From the NCBI GenBank assembly GCA_947179485.1, contig OX359246.1, positions 23,994,001-24,058,000 of the forward strand: a stretch of DNA of 64,000 nucleotides, given 5' to 3'. The translations under genes and the position numbers were made by a program. Below the pieces are notes generated by a model. The model worked only from the letters and a program-made list of their open reading frames with translations, searched no databases and was not told the DNA's origin. The stretch comes from Allacma fusca (Eukaryota; Arthropoda; Collembola; Symphypleona; Sminthuridae). Below, piece after piece: positions 61,671-64,000 of the stretch (the first letter of the stretch is position 1; every line of letters begins with the position of its first letter).

Positions 61671-64000
61671 CCTCATAAATCTTATTCTAATTTATATTCA
61701 TCTGATTGTATGTAAATGCGGATTCACACAAATAAATCTTAAAGTGGATGCTGCTCGTGGGTCACTCTCAACTACAAACGGGAATCGATCATTACAAATT
61801 TAATGAAAAAATTCCATGTTGTAAAAAACACAACTTTTGAGGTACTGGAGGGCCAGACTTGGATTTTAGAGCTGAGGGCCAACGTAAATATATTTTTATG
61901 ACTGGGCCTCTATGAGCTTACAATTAGGGATTTTACACGAGATTAGAACATCCGTTTGTCCTCGAGAAATTAAAGGCCGTCACATTATTAAAAAAAAACA
62001 CCTGATAGTAAAATGTAGGCTCCAAATGTCCAACACGACCATTGTTGTATCATTAACTGATAGATGTCTGTTTTTGAACATGAGCGGAATTATTCCTTAC
62101 GCACTTGAAAAAACCTTCGAATGAGCATTTTCAGTCATGATTAACGTTTATTATTACTTGTGATATTTAATTTCACCCCTAGATGTCCCACAATGTAAAC
62201 TAGCTGTCAAGGTCACGCTTTTCCCTTAAATTTTAGATCTATCTTTGTGTCTTACGATTGTCCTTTAAATTTCCGTGAGAGCGCAGACACTAGCACAAAA
62301 ATAGAGTTGCACGCCCTCTGTTGAGTATTATGAGGTAAGACACTTCGCCCCCTCTGTAACACTTTGGTGTTCCATAAAATTATCAACAGAGGATTTTTAC
62401 AAGAATAGGAAAATAACTCCGGCCCTGTAATAATGCCAGTACAGGCCACTGGTACGCTCACTGAGTACTGTTTCCATAAATTTGCAGTAACCGCAATGAC
62501 TAAGTAATAAAATGCAACGTAGTAAAACACGTAAACAATTTCTACATATTCAAATTATTGTTATCCATTGCAAATATCATTATATTGGTTACATACTTAG
62601 TTGCAAAGGAGATAGAAATATTCGAATAGATTATTAGATTTAACACGGAGAAACATTGCGCAATAATAAATGGCATTGAAAAAAAGTAACATTAGTCGGC
62701 ATCAGTATTATTTACCTGACACATTTGGAGTAATAATGGTTACAATTTGTGATAAAATTACGATTACAGTACACTGAGTCTGCCAGGTAAACATATTGGG
62801 ACGATTACAAAAATTTACATGATGTATACATATAAATACTGTAATTTAATTAAAATTGCTGACAACCACAGGCTCAAGTGACTTCAACAGTAACAATGAC
62901 AAGAGAATGTTCTGATGACTCTGAATACACATGAGCATACAATGAGCTTATACAGTGCTAAAAATAGTATTGTAACATTTCCAATCCGTTTCCATTACAC
63001 AGTATGTCTCCCGAACATTCCTCAAATTATTTATTCCTACTTTGACAGCTGAAAAGGTGGAAAGTAGTGCAAGGCGGTAAAAGTGGTAATTAATTTACTT
63101 GCCCCTCGTCGACTAAATTCCCAGAAGAGGGCAACTCATGCATTCAAATTGTAAGTATATATGTAGGTTAGTACAAACGGACGTAGATGTACATATAAAC
63201 CTGGCAAGGGAATTAATGAACATTTTTAATAAATTGAAAATGAATTGGAAAATTTTAAAATCATTAAACGCACTTATCATTTACATACACTACGTACATT
63301 TGCCCTGTTGAGGGTCTTCAAAATTAATTTTAAAATGCAATGTCTATTCCTCACAAAACAAATTTTAATTACGCAAAAATAACCTCAGGGAGATACAAAA
63401 AGCTTGCAAGATTGGGAAAAATTTTTAGAGCCAGATAGTATTAGAGCCTTAATTTCTTACACATAGAAGGCTGAAATAAAAAACGACAAAACCTGTAGTC
63501 GATGTATAATTTCCTGGTATTACCTCGTCAACTCCATACCTTGGAACCACATGTTAATCCTGTTCATTCCTCACAACTAAACATAAATACTAGGGAATTT
63601 CCAGAGTATCCATTTGTCCTACTAAATGAATCAACTATACAAACGTAATAATACATCATATATACATACATATTGCATTACACACACTCAATGAGGAATA
63701 TTTCATTGTACCTTCGGGCTCCAGAGCAAAGTCTTACGTCCATTCAAAAAAAACAAACTAGAGAGACCAGGAATTCCTTGTGTTGGATTTTGAGTAAAAT
63801 ATTTCGAAAATCTTTACTTCTGTACGAACTCACAATGGGCGCTAATTGTAAGATCCTGTCATCTGTCGGCATTACAAAGCAGCAAGTTTAACTGTAAGTT
63901 GAAAGAAGAGCAGTCCATTCGCATCCCACACATTGTATTAAAATGAATGGGAATTCCTTATAAAAAGCATACCTTTGCCCTTTGATCCCCTCAACAATAA

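Larger units (their letters stand above)
54688..64000. other. 9.3 kb without recognisable genes
   Basis: AT-rich DNA upstream of P450-B. Frames of 60-115 codons occur on both strands, but none shows a domain, a plausible splice partner or codon regularity that I recognise. It could hold part of a long intron of a gene beyond the window edge. A (TC)n run lies at 57997-58057 and a duplicated 33-base motif at about 60494 and 61638. Confidence 0.5.

Overview
The window looks like nuclear DNA of a small arthropod. It is AT-rich and dense in transposons, and its genes are split by short GT-AG introns (mostly 70-150 bp). The gene set (CYP2-like P450s, paired SMP-30/regucalcins, a firefly-luciferase-type acyl-CoA synthetase, a TTLL3-type tubulin ligase, gustatory-receptor-like proteins and a piece of a beta-1,3-glucan recognition protein) fits a springtail (Collembola) or a related hexapod. 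The species is an inference. No bacterial operons, CRISPR arrays or rRNA genes were seen, and no tRNA gene was recognised by eye.

Layout. 1-9.8 kb is a nest of non-autonomous DNA transposons inserted into one another. Most have short terminal inverted repeats (TIRs) and 8-bp target-site duplications (TSDs) of hAT type; one looks like PIF/Harbinger and carries a broken MADF-domain gene. 10.1-10.4 kb holds the broken 3' end of a beta-glucan recognition (GH16/GNBP) gene. From 10.7 to 26.3 kb five intact genes lie on the minus strand: P450-A (7 exons, 492 aa), a TTLL3/8-like ligase (9 exons, 923 aa), two regucalcin/SMP-30 paralogues (4 exons each, 316 and 318 aa) and an AMP-binding acyl-CoA synthetase (7 exons, 550 aa). 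From 26.3 to 34 kb there is intergenic DNA with a hAT-like element, a Helitron-like end pair and a hAT-like element containing a Harbinger-like insertion. At 35-42 kb two gustatory-receptor-like genes (3 exons, 375 aa each) lie on the plus strand as a tandem duplication, with nested transposons between them. P450-B (7 exons, 495 aa, 10.2 kb) occupies 44.4-54.6 kb on the minus strand. The last 9.4 kb shows no recognisable gene.

Exon models were built by hand. For each of the eight intact genes the splice phases close and the summed CDS length is a multiple of three, with no internal stop. The two P450s share all six intron positions and phases, so they descend from one duplication. The two regucalcins share all three intron positions, with identical 160- and 326-nt exons.

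Functionally, the minus-strand genes suggest xenobiotic or lipid metabolism (P450s, acyl-CoA synthetase, SMP-30 lactonase-like proteins) plus one ciliary/sperm axoneme modifier (TTLL3). The receptors suggest contact chemosensation. Nothing indicates that they form one pathway, although a luciferase-family synthetase beside two proteins of the luciferin-regenerating-enzyme family is worth a check.
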